Source of the DNA: JACCTU01 sp963798985
GTDB taxonomy: Bacteria; Actinomycetota; Thermoleophilia; Gaiellales; Gaiellaceae
Length of the DNA stretch: 64,000 nt
NCBI GenBank assembly: GCA_963798985.1
Contig: CAWCVL010000005.1
Coordinates: 248,001 to 312,000 of the forward strand
Reading direction: 5' to 3'
Numbering within the stretch: position 1 is the stretch's first letter; each line of letters begins with the position of its first letter. The translations under genes were made by a program, and so were the position numbers. The notes under the pieces were generated by a model. The model did not search any database. It had not been told where the DNA came from and saw nothing but the letters and a program-made list of their open reading frames with translations. Shown here in pieces: positions 7,791 through 20,261 of this stretch.

Positions 7791-9230
7791 ATGGCGGAGC
7801 TCGAGACGAAGCACTTCCTCGCGAACGGCACGCAGCCCGACGCGCGCGAGGCGCTGGACTGGGCGACCGAGACGCGCGCCCAGATGGTCGACCTGAAGTT
7901 CTGCGACCTTTTCGGTCGCTGGCAGCACATGACGCTGCCGTTGACGTCGTTCGACGAGTCCGCCTTCGACGAGGGGCTCGGCTTCGACGGCTCCTCGATC
8001 CGCGGCTGGCAGGGAATCAGCGAGTCGGACATGCTGCTCGTTCCCGACGCGACCAGCGCGATCCTCGACCCGTTCACCGAGGCGTCGACGCTCTCGCTCA
8101 TCTGCGAGATCCGCGACCCGCTGACCGGTGAGGCGTACGACCGAGACCCGCGGCTCGTCGCGAAGCGCGCCGAGGAGTACCTCCGCTCGACCGGGATCGC
8201 GGACACCGCCTACATCGGGCCCGAGTGCGAGTTCTTCGTCTTCGACGAGGTGTCGTACGAGCTCGGGCCGAACGCCTCTCACTACGCGGTCGACTCGGCC
8301 GAGGGCTACTGGAACTCCGGGAAGCCGGGGCTCGGCAACACGATCCGCGAAAAAGAGGGCTACTTCCCGCCCGCCCCGCACGACACGCTGCACGACCTGC
8401 GCACGCGCATGGTGCTGACGCTCGAGCGGCTCGGGATCGCCTGCGAGTTCCACCACCACGAGGTCGCGTCCGGCGGCCAGTGCGAGATCGACCTCAAGTA
8501 CGACTCGCTCGTCCGCATGGCCGACCAGGTCATGACCTACAAGTACGTCGTCAAGAACGTCGCGCACGCGGCCGGCAAGGTCGTGACGTTCATGCCGAAG
8601 CCGATCTTCGGCGACAACGGCTCGGGCATGCACACGCACCAGTCCCTCTGGAAGGAAGGGACGCCGCTGATGGCCGACAAGTCGGGCTACGCGGGCCTCT
8701 CGCAGCTCGCGCGCGCCTATATCGGCGGTCTGCTCGCACACGCGCCGGCGTTGCTCGCGATCTGCGCGCCGACGACCAACTCCTACCGCCGGCTCGTGCC
8801 CGGCTACGAGGCTCCGGTCAACCTCGTCTACTCGCAGCGGAACCGCTCCGCCTGCATCCGGATCCCGATGTACTCGGACTCGCCCAAGGCGAAGCGGATC
8901 GAGTTCCGCTGCCCGGACGCAGCGGCGAACCCGTACCTCGCGTTCGCGGCGATGCTGATGGCAGGGCTCGACGGGATCGCGAAGGGCCTCGACGCCGGCG
9001 AGCCTGCCGACTGGGACCTCTTCGAGGAGGACCGCGGCGTTGCGCAGGTGCCCGGCTCGCTCGCGGAGGCGCTCGACGCGCTCGAGCGCGACCACGAGTT
9101 CCTGACGACGGGCGGCGTGTTCAGCGACGAGCTGATCCGGACGTGGATCGACTACAAGCGCGAGAACGAGGTCGACCCGGTGCGTCTCCGCCCGCACCCG
9201 GCCGAGTTCTCCCTCTATTTCGACGCGTGA
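7791..9230 (+). CDS. glnA: glutamine synthetase, GSI-beta type
   Basis: An intact 479-residue glutamine synthetase, first gene of a nitrogen operon. It has GLGFDGSSIRGW, the glutamate and metal ligands in GPECEFFVFDE and HHHEVASGGQCEID, MPKPIFGDNGSGMHTHQSL, the NRSACIRIP loop, and the C-terminal block RPHPAEFSLYF that marks the longer GSI-beta (E. coli-like) type. In that type an adenylylated Tyr lies in NLYDLPPEE; here the aligned segment reads ADWDLFEED, with Trp408 in its place, so GlnE-type control seems impossible. The start at ATG 7791 is set by AGGAGGG. TGATG couples it to the next gene. It is probably regulated by the leader attenuator and by P-II or glutamine. Confidence 0.95.
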   Translation: MAELETKHFLANGTQPDAREALDWATETRAQMVDLKFCDLFGRWQHMTLPLTSFDESAFDEGLGFDGSSIRGWQGISESDMLLVPDATSAILDPFTEASTLSLICEIRDPLTGEAYDRDPRLVAKRAEEYLRSTGIADTAYIGPECEFFVFDEVSYELGPNASHYAVDSAEGYWNSGKPGLGNTIREKEGYFPPAPHDTLHDLRTRMVLTLERLGIACEFHHHEVASGGQCEIDLKYDSLVRMADQVMTYKYVVKNVAHAAGKVVTFMPKPIFGDNGSGMHTHQSLWKEGTPLMADKSGYAGLSQLARAYIGGLLAHAPALLAICAPTTNSYRRLVPGYEAPVNLVYSQRNRSACIRIPMYSDSPKAKRIEFRCPDAAANPYLAFAAMLMAGLDGIAKGLDAGEPADWDLFEEDRGVAQVPGSLAEALDALERDHEFLTTGGVFSDELIRTWIDYKRENEVDPVRLRPHPAEFSLYFDA

Positions 9231-9733
9231 TGCGAACGGCCGTCGAAGTCCGCGTGGACGCGCTCATCGCCGCCGACTGGGCGGCGGTGAGCTCGATCTA
9301 CGCCGAGGGAATCGAGACGCGCAACGCGACGTTCGAGACCGACGTCCCGACGTGGGCCGAATGGGACGCGGCCCATCTCGCGGAGCCCCGGCTCATCGCA
9401 CGACGCGACGGCGAGGTCGTCGGCTGGGCAGCGCTCACGCACGTCTCGGACCGCTGCGCTTACCAAGGCGTCGCGGAGAACTCCGTCTACGTTGCGCGGG
9501 GTGCGCGGTCGCAGGGCATCGGCCGCGCGCTGCTGACCGAGCTCGTGCAACGGGCGGAGGACGACGGCATCTGGACGATCCAGACCGGGATCTTCCCGGA
9601 GAACCTCGCAAGTCTCCAGCTCCACCTGTCGTGCGGCTTCCGCGTCGTCGGCATCCGAGAGCGGCTCGGCCGCCTCGACGGCGTCTGGCGGGATGTCGTC
9701 TTCCTGGAACGACGAAGCAAGGAGATCCTCTGA
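9230..9733 (+). CDS. GNAT-family N-acetyltransferase (phosphinothricin acetyltransferase-like)
   Basis: A 167-residue acetyltransferase. SIYAEGIETRNATFETDVPT at the N-terminus and NSVYVARGARSQGIGRALL (acetyl-CoA pyrophosphate loop) match the PAT/bar-like branch of GNAT enzymes, which acetylate amino groups of phosphinothricin, methionine sulfoximine or similar glutamate analogues. Its position between glnA2 and glnB, with TGATG overlaps on both sides, is notable: both substrates above are glutamine synthetase inhibitors, so a role in protecting GS is an attractive inference. Substrate is not shown by sequence. Confidence 0.88.
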   Translation: MRTAVEVRVDALIAADWAAVSSIYAEGIETRNATFETDVPTWAEWDAAHLAEPRLIARRDGEVVGWAALTHVSDRCAYQGVAENSVYVARGARSQGIGRALLTELVQRAEDDGIWTIQTGIFPENLASLQLHLSCGFRVVGIRERLGRLDGVWRDVVFLERRSKEIL

Positions 9734-10083
9734 TGGTCAAAGTCGAAGCAGTTGTCATCCGCGAGCGCGTCGAGACGGTGATCGACGCGGTCGAGGAGGA
9801 GACGGGTCACGTCGGCGTCACGGTCGTCGAGGCGATCGGGCACGGACGCGAGCGCGGCATCACGCACGAGTACCGCGGCCGCGTGTTCGAGTCGCGCTTC
9901 CTGCCGAAGGCGCTGCTCACGTTCATCGTCCCGGACGAGATCGCGGACGCGGTGGTTGCCGCCGCCGCGGATGCGGCACGCAGCGGCAACGAATCGGGCG
10001 ACGGGCTCGTGTGGACGACGCCCGTCGCGAACGTCACCCACAACCGGACCGGCAGCAGCCTGGAGGAGGTCGAGGTCGCATGA
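9733..10083 (+). CDS. glnB: P-II nitrogen regulatory protein
   Basis: This 116-residue P-II trimer subunit senses 2-oxoglutarate and ATP/ADP and binds partners such as the ammonium channel through its T-loop. The T-loop reads GHGRERGITHEYRGRVFESRF and the C-terminal signature SGDGLVWTTPVANVTHNRTG is recognisable. The tyrosine that is uridylylated (or adenylylated) in GlnB/GlnK (Tyr51) is Phe52 here, whereas the neighbouring Tyr46 equivalent (Tyr47) is kept. Covalent modification by GlnD is therefore unlikely. It overlaps glnA2's partner gene and amt (ATGA), the standard glnK-amtB pairing, so GlnK-like blocking of Amt is expected. Confidence 0.93.
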   Translation: MVKVEAVVIRERVETVIDAVEEETGHVGVTVVEAIGHGRERGITHEYRGRVFESRFLPKALLTFIVPDEIADAVVAAAADAARSGNESGDGLVWTTPVANVTHNRTGSSLEEVEVA

Positions 10084-11498
10084 CCCTCACCAACAAGGAG
10101 CTCGTGATCGCCACGAGCACGATCTGGGTCGTCATCGCGGCGGTCCTCGTGATGTTCATGCAGGCCGGCTTCGCGTTCCTCGAGGCGGGCCTGACGCGGA
10201 TGAAGAACGTCGGGCACGTCGCCGCGAAGAACGTCCTCGTGCTCGGGATCGCCTCGATCGTCTACTACCTCGTCGGCTACGGGCTCGCGTTCGGCGACGG
10301 TGGCAACGCGATCGTCGGGGGCTCCGGGTTCTTCCCCTCGGTCGACGAGCTGCTCGCGATCGGCGCCTCGCCCTTCAGCTGGTTCAGCACGATCCCTGCC
10401 GGCGCCGGCTACCTCTTCCAGGTGGTCTTCGCCGCGGTCGCGCTCGCGATCGTCTGGGGAGCGATGGCGGAGCGCACGAAGCTCTGGGTGTACTTCGCCT
10501 TCGGCGTCGTCTTCACGCTCATCTACTCGGTCGTCTCGCACTGGATCTGGCACCCGGACGGCTGGCTCTTCGCGCGGGGCATGCAGGACTTCGCCGGCTC
10601 GACCGTCGTGCACTACCAGGGTGCGCTCGCCGCGCTCGCCGGTGCGCTGCTGCTCGGGCCGCGCATCGGGAAGTTCGGCGCCGACGGCAAGCCGAACGCG
10701 ATCCCCGGCCACAACATGGCCTTCGTCACGCTCGGCGTGATCATCCTCTGGTTCGGGTGGTTCGGCTTCAACCCGGGCTCGACGCTCGGGGTCGTCACCG
10801 GCGACAAGCTCGGCTACTTCGCGTACGTCGCGCTGACGACGAACGTCGCGGCCGCGGCCGGCGCGCTCGGCGCAGTGGCGGTGTCGTGGATCGTGATCAA
10901 GAAGCCCGACCTCTCGATGATGCTGAACGGCGTGATCGCCGCACTCGTCGCGATCACCGCGGCGTGCGGCTTCGTCGCGCCGTGGGCGGCGATCGTGATC
11001 GGCGCCGTGGCCGGCTCGATCGCGGTTCTCGGCGTGCTCGGCGTCGAGCGGCTGCGGGTCGACGACCCGATCGGCGCCGTCTCGGTGCACGGCCTCGCCG
11101 GCGTCTGGGGCACGCTCGCGACGGGGATCTTCGCGGTCCCGGCGCTCGCCGACAACCTGGCGACCGGCACGGGAGGGCTCTGGTACACCGGCAGCTTCCA
11201 CCAGCTCGGCGTGCAGGCGCTCGGTCTGCTCGCGGTCGGGATCTTCACGTTCAGCGCCTCGTTCGGCGCGCTCTGGACGATGAAGAAGACGTTCGGGATC
11301 CGCGTGGAGCCCGAGGTCGAAACGGCCGGTCTGGACGTGTCCGAGCACGGCATGTGGGGCTATCCCGAGTTCTACATCCCGGTCCCCGGCGGCTACGGCA
11401 CCGAGAGCCACGGCCACCTGGGGCTCGCGCACGCGCGCAGCGCACCGGCGCACGCGCACCCGCACCCACACGCGGAGCCGGCGCTCGAAGGCTCCTGA
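10080..11498 (+). CDS. amt: ammonium transporter Amt
   Basis: A 472-residue ammonium channel with 11 predicted membrane helices. The AGFAFLEAGLTRMKNVGHVAAKN region, the DFAGSTVVHYQGALAALAGALLLGPR segment (Amt signature) and the second pore histidine region DPIGAVSVHGLAGVWGTLATGIF are present, including the twin pore histidines. The cytoplasmic C-terminal tail has the usual EHGMWGYPEFY P-II contact region, then an extra His-rich end (AHARSAPAHAHPHPHAEP). It is last in the glnA2-GNAT-glnB-amt operon, which ends at a strong hairpin. Confidence 0.95.
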   Translation: MTLTNKELVIATSTIWVVIAAVLVMFMQAGFAFLEAGLTRMKNVGHVAAKNVLVLGIASIVYYLVGYGLAFGDGGNAIVGGSGFFPSVDELLAIGASPFSWFSTIPAGAGYLFQVVFAAVALAIVWGAMAERTKLWVYFAFGVVFTLIYSVVSHWIWHPDGWLFARGMQDFAGSTVVHYQGALAALAGALLLGPRIGKFGADGKPNAIPGHNMAFVTLGVIILWFGWFGFNPGSTLGVVTGDKLGYFAYVALTTNVAAAAGALGAVAVSWIVIKKPDLSMMLNGVIAALVAITAACGFVAPWAAIVIGAVAGSIAVLGVLGVERLRVDDPIGAVSVHGLAGVWGTLATGIFAVPALADNLATGTGGLWYTGSFHQLGVQALGLLAVGIFTFSASFGALWTMKKTFGIRVEPEVETAGLDVSEHGMWGYPEFYIPVPGGYGTESHGHLGLAHARSAPAHAHPHPHAEPALEGS

Positions 11499-11504
11499 TC
11501 GACG

Positions 11505-11551
11505 AGGCGCCCCAGCCCCACCGTCCTCGCGACGGCAGGGCTGGGGCGCCT
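11505..11551 (+). terminator. strong hairpin after amt
   Basis: AGGCGCCCCAGCCC (11505-11518) and GGGCTGGGGCGCCT (11538-11551) are perfectly complementary, six bases past the amt stop. The 19-base loop contains a second small hairpin CGTC/GACG. There is no T-tract. Confidence 0.7.
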
Positions 11552-11564
11552 GGTCACTGGTCAA

Positions 11565-12057
11565 TCAGCAGGCGGGCTCAACCCAACCGGGATCAGTCTC
11601 CGCCTCGATTCGCTGCGGCGAACCGACCGGAATGTCGAGGAACGTCACCCAGAACTCGAGGTCCGTGGCGCCGAGGTTGCGGACGCGATGAACAACGTCC
11701 GGTCGGCTCGACGGCGACCTTGCCCCCGGAGTAGGTCGTGGTCGAGCAGTCGTTTTGGTCGAGCGTCAACGTGCCCGACTGGACGGTCACGACCGCGGGG
11801 CCAGGATGGTAGTGCCAGCCGCTTTGGCCCCCCGGAGCGAGCACGAACTTCTGGACGACGACATCGCCCGGGCATCGAGCTCTTCCGCAGCTTGATCTTG
11901 AACTGATCTTCGAGGGTTCCGCGAGCGACCACGGTGCGCTCTTTGAAACCCGAACCCGCCGTCGCGAGCGCGGCCGCCACAGGGACCAGTGGCGACCGCA
12001 CCGACAACACGCGAGCGGGATCAGCTTTCGCACGTTCACGAGCTTGAGCTGTTTCAT
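11565..12057 (-). CDS. secreted cupin-domain protein (frame-broken)
   Basis: ATG 12057 behind AGGAGGAG starts a basic, hydrophobic N-terminus (MKQLKLVNVRKLIPLA, then continuing in another frame with LVPVAAALATAGSGF), which reads as a signal peptide. The core GDVVVQKFVLAPGGQSGWHYHPGP is a cupin motif 1 with the HxH pair, followed by VTVQSGTLTL and, in a third frame, VVHRVRNLGATDLEFWVTFL. It ends at 11565. Three indels, near 12010, 11880 and 11710, are needed. The related secreted cupin at 12452 supports one gene. Function is unknown; secreted cupins often bind metals or small ligands. Confidence 0.65.
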
Positions 12058-12344
12058 GACTCCTCCTGCATAGAAGTGACCGCGCACGGGCGAGGACTGG
12101 CCTCGACGACCCGGAGGGGCCGGAGCTCCGCGAGCTGCGCCGCCAGAGCAGCGTCTTGGCTCGACGGGGCGTCGAAGACGAAGAAGCAGATCTCGTCCTC
12201 GGGAACGTGGATTGTTCGGTCGAAGCGGACGCTCGTTCCCTTCCGCGTCAGCTCCTCGGCGGCCGAGCGCGCCCGCCGCTCCCGCGCGGCGCGCTCACCT
12301 GCGGCTCCGCGCGGGAGGAAGGTCTCGACGAGGTAGCTCGGCAC
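12054..12344 (-). CDS. small hypothetical protein, DUF4242-like
   Basis: GTG 12344 begins a 96-residue soluble protein (MPSYLVETFLPRGAAGERAARERRARSA as translated, in pieces). It has the short alpha-beta pattern of DUF4242-type ferredoxin-fold proteins: strand PSYLVETFL, a long charged helix, then VRFDRTIHVPEDEICFFVFDAPS. Its TGA overlaps the ATG of the secreted cupin downstream (12054-12057), so the two are co-expressed. The family has no settled function. The fold assignment is by pattern only. Confidence 0.55.
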   Translation of the reverse strand: MPSYLVETFLPRGAAGERAARERRARSAAEELTRKGTSVRFDRTIHVPEDEICFFVFDAPSSQDAALAAQLAELRPLRVVEASPRPCAVTSMQEES

Positions 12345-12451
12345 GCCATCGACGCTAGGTGAGCGTCGGCGTGTTGAAACCGTCAGAACGACTGAACTTT
12401 GTCGTGGCTGGGCCGGAGGGTGAGCGGTGGCCCACCCTCCGCCTGTCACTC

Positions 12452-12939
12452 CTAGAACGGGCAGTTGCCGGGGGCTGCTCGGTCGACTCGCCTCGCTGCG
12501 CCCGTGGGAACAAACGAGACGACGACCGTCACGAGGTCCATGAGTCCCTCGTTTCGCACGATGTGGACGGCGCGGCCCTTGTCCACGAACCCCGATCCCG
12601 CCCGAAACCTGTGAGGCCGGCACTTCCGATCAGCGCCGAGATAGACCGTCGCCGTCCCCGACTTGACGATCACGAAGCTCGGCCCGGGATGGCTGTGCCA
12701 CCCGAACGACCCGCCCGGCGCGATCGTGTTCGAAAGGACATGGAGGTCGGAGGCTCCCTTGATGTTCATCGTCGCGCTCCACGCACCGATCCTGCCGTTC
12801 GTATCGATGGAACCGAAGCTTTCCGATCCCGAACTCCGTTGGCGTCACGCCGGAGGGTGGCGTCGCCAGGACGGCTCGAGGCGAACGCGGCGATGCCCAC
12901 GACGACGACGAAGGAAGCCAAGACCAATCTCGATCTCAT
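12452..12939 (-). CDS. second secreted cupin-domain protein (frame-broken)
   Basis: ATG 12939 follows AAAGGAGAAG and starts a clear signal peptide (MRSRLVLASFVVVVGIAAFA). After two frame changes, near 12860 and near 12790, the cupin core reads LSNTIAPGGSFGWHSHPGP, then FVIVKSGTATVYLG and KGRAVHIVRNEGLMDLVTVVVSF. It is a paralogue of the protein at 11565-12057: both share the GWHxHPGP motif and the position of the second half. Both lie next to a regulator gene of the LAL type. Function is unknown. Confidence 0.65.
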
Positions 12940-13046
12940 TTCTTCTCCTTTCCGGATGAGCCTGCCTCGGACGTGCATTCGCGACTCTACGCGCCGGTCC
13001 GCGGAATGCGAAACGTCAGAACCACTGATCTTTCGCCCCGAGATAC

Positions 13047-15758
13047 TCACCGCAGCCGGCGGGCGAGCTCCGTTCGCGACCGCACGCCGAGCTTGGCGTA
13101 GACGTGGGACAAGTGGCTGGCGACCGTCCGCTCCGTGACGAAGAGCGCCGCGGCGACCTCCCGGTTCGTGCGGCCCTCTGCGACCAGGGCGGCGACGCGG
13201 CGCTCGGCGGGCGTCAGCCCCTCCTCGCGCCTGCGGCCGCCGATTCGTCCGAGCTCGCCGCGAGCCTTCTCGACCCAAGTCGCTGCCCCGAGCTCTTCGA
13301 ATCCGTCGAGCGCAGCCTGGATCGCCTCGCGGGCGACCCGCTTCTTCCGTGCCCGCCTCTGGACGATGCCGAGCCCGAGCAACGCCCGCGCCGTGCCGAA
13401 CGGGTCTCCGACCTCCGTCGTGCTGCGCAACTGCCCGCTCGAGGAGGGAACCGGCGCGGGCGACGTCCCCTTCCGCGGCGGCGACGAGACCACGGCATCG
13501 GGTCGCGTTCGCCAACACCCACTCGCGGGCCACCCGCGCCGCATCCGCCTCCCAGACATCGACGATTCGAACGGCGTCGTCGATCCGACCGTCCTCGAGA
13601 AGCAGCTCGGCGTAGTCGGCCGTCCACCAGCGGACACTCGGCTCGCCCCACCCGAGCTCCGAGGCCCGCCGGTCGGCCTTCTCGAACCAGTTCTCGGCCG
13701 CGGACGGATCTCCGCTCCAGCGGGCGACGAGCCCGAGGACAGCCATGAGCTGCACGGGGTCGTCCGCGGAACTGCTCGTGAGCGAGGTCGAGACCTCGTT
13801 CCGAGTGCTCCCGGGCCAGGTCGAGTTGTCCTCGATGGACGGCGATGACCGCACTCGGCAGATGGTCCTGCGGCATCTCGAGCCCGTACTGGATAGAGAT
13901 GTCGCGGGCGCGAGCCGCGTACTCGGCCCCGAGCGCCCAACGTCCAGCCCAGAACTCGACCCAGGCGAGACCCCAGAGCGCGCGGGAGCTCCTCGGCTCG
14001 TCCCGCTCGCGCCACTCTTCGTACTCGCGCTCGAGCAAGGCGCGGGCCTCGTCCCGCTTCGGGAGCGGGCGCGAGGGTGTTCACGACGGCCAGAGTCGCC
14101 TCCCGCACCAGCAATTCGCCACCGACAGCGCTCGGGAAGTCGCGGACCCGCGCCGGAAGATCCTCCGGTGCTTCCGCTTCGCCGGCGAACCAACTGAGCA
14201 TGGCTTGCATCGCGCGGGCCTGTCCTCGCAGCTGGTCGTCGTCGAGCTCGTCGGCGAGCTCGAGCGCTCTACGTGCATGGTCGAACCCTGGCTTGGGGCT
14301 CGCCCACGCGAGCCGACAGTGGATGACTGACTGAAGCGCCGGCTGCGAAGCCGCCTCGCGCAGGGCTTCCTCGAGCAGTGGGACGGAACGACGTTCGCTC
14401 TCGAGCTCGGCAAGGAGGACAAGAGCCTCGGCGCGCAAGGAGCCGCTCGTCGTCTCCGCGAGGAGATCGGCAAGGACGCTTCGCGCGCGCGTCCACTCGC
14501 CCGCGCTGCGCTGAGCGCGCGCCGCAACGAGCGCTCGACGATGCCGGTCGGCGTGGGCGTCCGGCGGCGTGAGCCGAAGCGCGTGCTCGGCGAGCTCGGC
14601 GGCGGCGATCGGTGCGCCGCGGGTGCTGGCGAGGGCCGCGGCGTCCTCGAGGGCACCGGCGATCTCGGTGTCCGGGCTCTCCGTCGAAAGCGCGAGGTGG
14701 CGGGCGCGGTCGAGCGGATCCGCGACGACGAGGGCGAGGCGTCCGTGTGCGCGCCGTCGCTCGTCCGCGGACACGCCGTGGTAGACCACCGACGCGAGCA
14801 GGGGGTGCGTGAAGCGAATCGTCCCGTCCGTGCGCTCGATCACGCGGGCGGCAAGGGCGCGATCGAGTGCGTGCTCGGTGACGTCGAGGCTTGCGAAGAG
14901 CTCGGCGGACGGACGGCCCGCGGCCGCTGCGAGCAGCAGCGACGCTCGCGTTGCCGGCGGCAGCTTGTCGAGGCGTGCACGCACCAGTCCCTCGAGCGAC
15001 TCTGGAACACGGAGCGGCTGCGTGGGGTCGACGTCCGCGCCCAGAGCCCGGGCGAGCTCGAGCGCGTAGAAGGGGTTCCCACCGGACGTCTCGTGCACAC
15101 GTAGGAGGGTCGGGCGTGCCAGCTTGAGCGCGAGGTGTGCTTGGAGAAGCTGGTGAATGGCCCCGAGGCTGAGCGGGCCGACGTGCAGCCGCTCCACTCG
15201 GTCGTCACGGATCGCCGGCTCGAGGTCCGGCGTCTCCGCACGTTCGCCGAGGCGACGGGCGAGCAGCAGGAGGATCGACCGATCGTCCAACCGCCGCAGC
15301 GCGAAAGCGAGTGCGCTCGCCGAGGACGGATCGAGCCACTGGGCGTCGTCGATCGCAAGGACAACTGGCCCCTCGGCAGCGAGAACCTCCAACGCGCTCC
15401 GGACCGCGACACCGAGCGTGCGCGGATCGAAGCCGTCAGGATCTTCCTCGACGAGGAGTGCTACCTCGAGCGCGTGGCGCCTGGGCGCCGGCAACGCCGG
15501 CAGGACGCTCTCGAGCACGTTCTCGAACAGGTCGCCGAGGCCGGCGTGGGTCAGACCGCGTTCCGCTTCAGCCGGCCGCGATACGAGGACACGGAATCCT
15601 CGTTCGCGGGCGGCCTCGACACCCGTAAGCCACAAGGTCGACTTCCCGATTCCCGCCTCGCCCTCCAGCACGAGCGCGACCGGGCCTTCCGCCGGACGTT
15701 CGAGGAACGCGTGTATGGAGGCGAGCTCGACCTCCCTGCCCACGATGTCGACGGCCAT
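13047..15758 (-). CDS. LAL-type (large ATP-binding) LuxR-family regulator (frame-broken)
   Basis: This protein of about 900 residues has an N-terminal STAND/AAA ATPase (VGREVEL start, Walker A GEAGIGKSTLW, Walker B VVLAIDDAQWLD), a long helical TPR-like middle, and a C-terminal LuxR helix-turn-helix (LTPAERRVAALVAEGRTNRE, then TVASHLSHVYAKLGVRSRTE). Such regulators bind DNA in response to a ligand and ATP. The frame changes near 14070, 13760 and 13440 and returns to the original frame, leaving the length normal. The start is ATG 15758. It lies 44 bases downstream of gltB on the same strand and may be co-transcribed with it; its target is unknown. Confidence 0.8.
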   Translation of the reverse strand: MAVDIVGREVELASIHAFLERPAEGPVALVLEGEAGIGKSTLWLTGVEAARERGFRVLVSRPAEAERGLTHAGLGDLFENVLESVLPALPAPRRHALEVALLVEEDPDGFDPRTLGVAVRSALEVLAAEGPVVLAIDDAQWLDPSSASALAFALRRLDDRSILLLLARRLGERAETPDLEPAIRDDRVERLHVGPLSLGAIHQLLQAHLALKLARPTLLRVHETSGGNPFYALELARALGADVDPTQPLRVPESLEGLVRARLDKLPPATRASLLLAAAAGRPSAELFASLDVTEHALDRALAARVIERTDGTIRFTHPLLASVVYHGVSADERRRAHGRLALVVADPLDRARHLALSTESPDTEIAGALEDAAALASTRGAPIAAAELAEHALRLTPPDAHADRHRRALVAARAQRSAGEWTRARSVLADLLAETTSGSLRAEALVLLAELESERRSVPLLEEALREAASQPALQSVIHCRLAWASPKPGFDHARRALELADELDDDQLRGQARAMQAMLSWFAGEAEAPEDLPARVRDFPSAVGGELLVREATLAVVNTLAPAPEAGRGPRLARARVRRVARAGRAEELPRALGSRLGRVLGWTLGARGRVRGSRPRHLYPVRARDAAGPSAECGHRRPSRTTRPGPGALGTRSRPRSRAVPRTTPCSSWLSSGSSPAGAEIRPRPRTGSRRPTGGPRSSGGASRVSAGGRPTTPSCFSRTVGSTTPFESSMSGRRMRRGWPASGCWRTRPDAVVSSPPRKGTSPAPVPSSSGQLRSTTEVGDPFGTARALLGLGIVQRRARKKRVAREAIQAALDGFEELGAATWVEKARGELGRIGGRRREEGLTPAERRVAALVAEGRTNREVAAALFVTERTVASHLSHVYAKLGVRSRTELARRLR

Positions 15759-15802
15759 GGCCAAGACAACATTGAACCGACGACTTGACTACCGCAACTG
15801 GG

Positions 15803-20071
<4,269 letters not shown>

Positions 20072-20128
20072 GGGCGCGCCCTTCAGCGGTGTGTCTGGAG
20101 AGAGGTTCCCGCCTGTTGCGGACGACCT

Positions 20129-20158
20129 AGCCGGCGGGGCGGGAGGTGAGCGCCGGCT
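20129..20158 (-). promoter_or_regulatory. hairpin in the gltB 5' region
   Basis: AGCCGGCG and CGCCGGCT pair around a 14-base loop, about 60-90 bases upstream of the gltB start. A small CGCGT/ACGCG hairpin lies just beyond. No T-tract is present, so nothing shows it is an attenuator; it may be only part of the leader. Confidence 0.3.
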
Positions 20159-20261
20159 AGCGCGTAAGGACGCGCGTAAAAACGTTGGTAATCGACAGCG
20201 TCTTCGGGCGGCGTCCCATGAAGTCGCTCACCCTACTCCTTTGGCCAGACAGCGCAAACTC

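Noticed and set aside
7692..11564. Long minus-strand open frames opposite glnA2 and amt
   Set aside because: They mirror the codon structure of well-identified plus-strand genes and have Arg/Asp/Glu-rich, motif-free translations.
20072..20261. ANTAR or attenuator leader before gltB like those of glnA
   Set aside because: There is a hairpin and a T5 run, but they are not adjacent and no competing stem or hexaloop pair is seen.
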